Positions 49,913 to 51,317 of a stretch of DNA of 51,317 nt are shown in pieces (the first letter of the stretch is position 1; each line of letters opens with the position of its first letter). Below the pieces are notes generated by a model. It did not search any database. It saw only the letters and a list, made by a program, of their open reading frames with translations, and had not been told where the DNA came from. The stretch is from positions 1-51,317 of IMG/VR virus record IMGVR_UViG_3300005563_001252; one strand, 5' to 3'. The DNA is from a virus. A program made the position numbers and the translations under genes.

Positions 49913-50329
49913 TCACTCCCGGATAACGATTGGGCTACCGAAGTGAGCGGCTTTACGCAGGCAATCCAAGCAGATACCGGATTCCGTCGAAGCCGCGACA
50001 TGGGATGCCGTACCTAGGGCATCAGCTTTAGCGTCCGCTGCAGGATCGCCGATCATTGATTCGTCCGACCACGTTGTTGTTGCCTGCGCGGACATCAAGC
50101 GGGCTCCGCACTCCGTGGTGTCCAAGTGGCGGGCATAGCCGCGTCCTTGGCCGTCCACCATGTCAGATGCGCAAGAGTTGATCGCAAACACTCCTTTGCA
50201 TTTGGGGCACACGACCATGTCTCCGACCCGGGCCATGTACTTCCCGTGGATGCTGCTGGTGAGGTCCGCGCTAATGACCGTGCCGCCGTGACTGGTCTTA
50301 TCTCCAAGGGTGATGAAGTGACGGATCAT
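49913..50329 (-). CDS. PAAR-domain T6SS spike protein
   Basis: The 138-aa PAAR tip protein begins MIRHFITLGDKTSHGGTVIS, contains ARVGDMVVCPKCKGVFAI and RHLDTTECGARLMSAQ, and has a C-terminal extension with further cysteines (GICLDCLRKA). It forms the tip of the T6SS spike and carries the effector. As first gene of the cassette, it probably has its promoter in 50330-50810. Confidence 0.9.
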   Translation of the reverse strand: MIRHFITLGDKTSHGGTVISADLTSSIHGKYMARVGDMVVCPKCKGVFAINSCASDMVDGQGRGYARHLDTTECGARLMSAQATTTWSDESMIGDPAADAKADALGTASHVAASTESGICLDCLRKAAHFGSPIVIRE

Positions 50330-50810
50330 GATTTCCTCGCCAGGTTACAGCGGTGCGCTGTTGTGCTCGCTTTGACGAAAGGCAACAGAATTTGTTCCCA
50401 GGATGCGGGAAATTCGCTCTGCGGGCTCCTGTGAGCTCCTAGGTGGGTTGCGAAGGGGGGGGGGTAAGAAAGTTGCTAAATTGCAATTATGTTTGCGTTT
50501 TTAGCTCAGCGCGCGCGGTTGCCCCCACCCCGCGCCTGCCCGCTACATGGGTCGGTTTTGACTCAAATTTGCGTTAGGCGGAGGAGCCCGCCAAGCCTGA
50601 CCACGTGACCCGTCCGACGGAGATCCAATCTGACGCATTTTGACGCATCTATCGGACTTTTTATCCAAGGGTGGGAAAGGCATGTAATGCCTAGTGCTTC
50701 GGAGAAAAGTATTTTCAAAATGACATCTTTTCGCGACAGCAACAAGCAAATGAGTAAGGAATCGGAGATAATCGTCCGCTGAATTTTTGCTAAGTAACAA
50801 TGGGACTAAT
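50330..50810. other. 481-bp non-coding region between PAAR and methyltransferase genes
   Basis: I see no convincing gene. The region has a run of G (50455-50462 and neighbours), a stretch GCGCGCGGTTGCCCCCACCC at about 50509, and an AT-rich right part that should hold the methyltransferase promoter and, leftward, the cassette promoter. It lies where an element boundary or insertion scar could be, but no repeat marks it. Confidence 0.5.
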
Positions 50811-51317
50811 ATGACCAAACCTCACCTCGAAACGAAACTCCGTGTCTTGGATACCTTTGCAGGTGCTGGCGGGTTTAGTTTGGGATTTGAGATGGCTGGC
50901 TGTGATGTAGTTGGTGCTGTCGAAATAGACGGTTGGGCAACTGACACGTTCAAACATAATCATCCCAGCGCAGTAGTGATGAAAGCAGATATATCGGCGG
51001 TGTCCGATGAGGAATTCATTTCCATGTTTGGAGAGCTTTCTCCCAACATCGTTGTAGGCGGCCCTCCCTGCCAAGGTTTCTCAATAGCCAATCGAAATTC
51101 TGGAGATCCTAAAGACCCTAGAAATTCACTATTCAAAGAGTTCGTTCGTATCGGTCGACTGTTTTCACCCACATTCATGGTTATGGAAAATGTTCCTAAC
51201 CTTCTTGCCGCAAAAACGAGTGAAGGCAGGCCTGTAATTGAGATCATTTCCGACTCCCTAAGGGAGTTGGGCTACCACGTTTACTCTAAGGTATTGCAGG
51301 CTGTTGATTTGCATTGA
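50811..51317 (+). pseudogene. C5-cytosine DNA methyltransferase, truncated at a stop
   Basis: The 168 residues contain motif I (DTFAGAGGFSLGFEMAG), motif IV with the catalytic Cys87 (VVGGPPCQGFSIANRN) and motif VI (MVMENVPNLL). Then, where families read a (D/F)YGVPQ-like motif and continue with motif VIII, the target-recognition domain and motifs IX-X, the frame stops: VLQAVDLH. C5 enzymes are normally over 300 aa, so this is a broken gene, possibly by a frameshift near 51303-51317. The window ends at the stop, so a continuing frame cannot be checked. Confidence 0.75.

Overview
The window holds most of two integrated phage-type elements lying in tandem at the 3' end of an initiator tRNA gene (tRNA-fMet). 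The DNA is GC-rich. The gene families (PRTRC genes, P2-type gpA/Ogr, a Mu-like tail, a T6SS PAAR-effector cassette) suggest a beta-proteobacterial host, probably Burkholderiales. No host gene other than the tRNA end is visible, so the genus cannot be named.

Element 1 (about 45..38089) is a complete-looking temperate myophage. A 21-bp copy of the tRNA 3' end bounds it on both sides (24..44 and 38069..38089). From left to right: a large serine recombinase whose last codons are the tRNA itself; a leftward early operon (1..7842) with six PRTRC genes (ThiF, A, B, F, C, E) and several small early genes; an S24-type repressor between two operator clusters, with a Cro-like and a CII-like gene; a TOPRIM/VapE-type primase-helicase followed by a dense TGGGACA repeat array (candidate origin); a probable late regulator; HNH, TerS, TerL, portal, protease and capsid of HK97 type; a Mu-like contractile tail with a -1 frameshift in the tail assembly chaperone; holin, GH19 endolysin and nested Rz/Rz1 spanins; and a right-end cargo block with a LexA box, an SRAP protein and a HEPN-like protein.

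The most interesting part of element 1 is the PRTRC set. It contains an E1-like ThiF protein, an E2-like protein with a candidate cysteine, a ubiquitin-fold-type protein with an internal Gly-Thr-Lys-Gly and a long tail, and a JAMM metalloprotease. It lacks the ParB and ParM-like genes usual on plasmids. The genes are mostly translationally coupled to one another and then to the recombinase. The operon starts at a promoter covered by repressor-operator-like sequences, which suggests a ubiquitin-like conjugation system used by a phage during induction.

Element 2 (from 38089 past the right edge) has a related serine recombinase overlapping the second att copy. A tightly coupled leftward operon follows, with a PAPS-reductase-like protein, a P2 gpA-type HUH replication initiator, an Ogr zinc finger and small regulators; it looks like a P2-type prophage whose structural genes lie outside the window. 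Its cargo is a complete orphan T6SS effector cassette (PAAR, DUF4123 chaperone, co-chaperone, Tox-REase-5 toxin and three paralogous Imm52-type immunity genes). The window ends with a truncated C5-cytosine methyltransferase gene.
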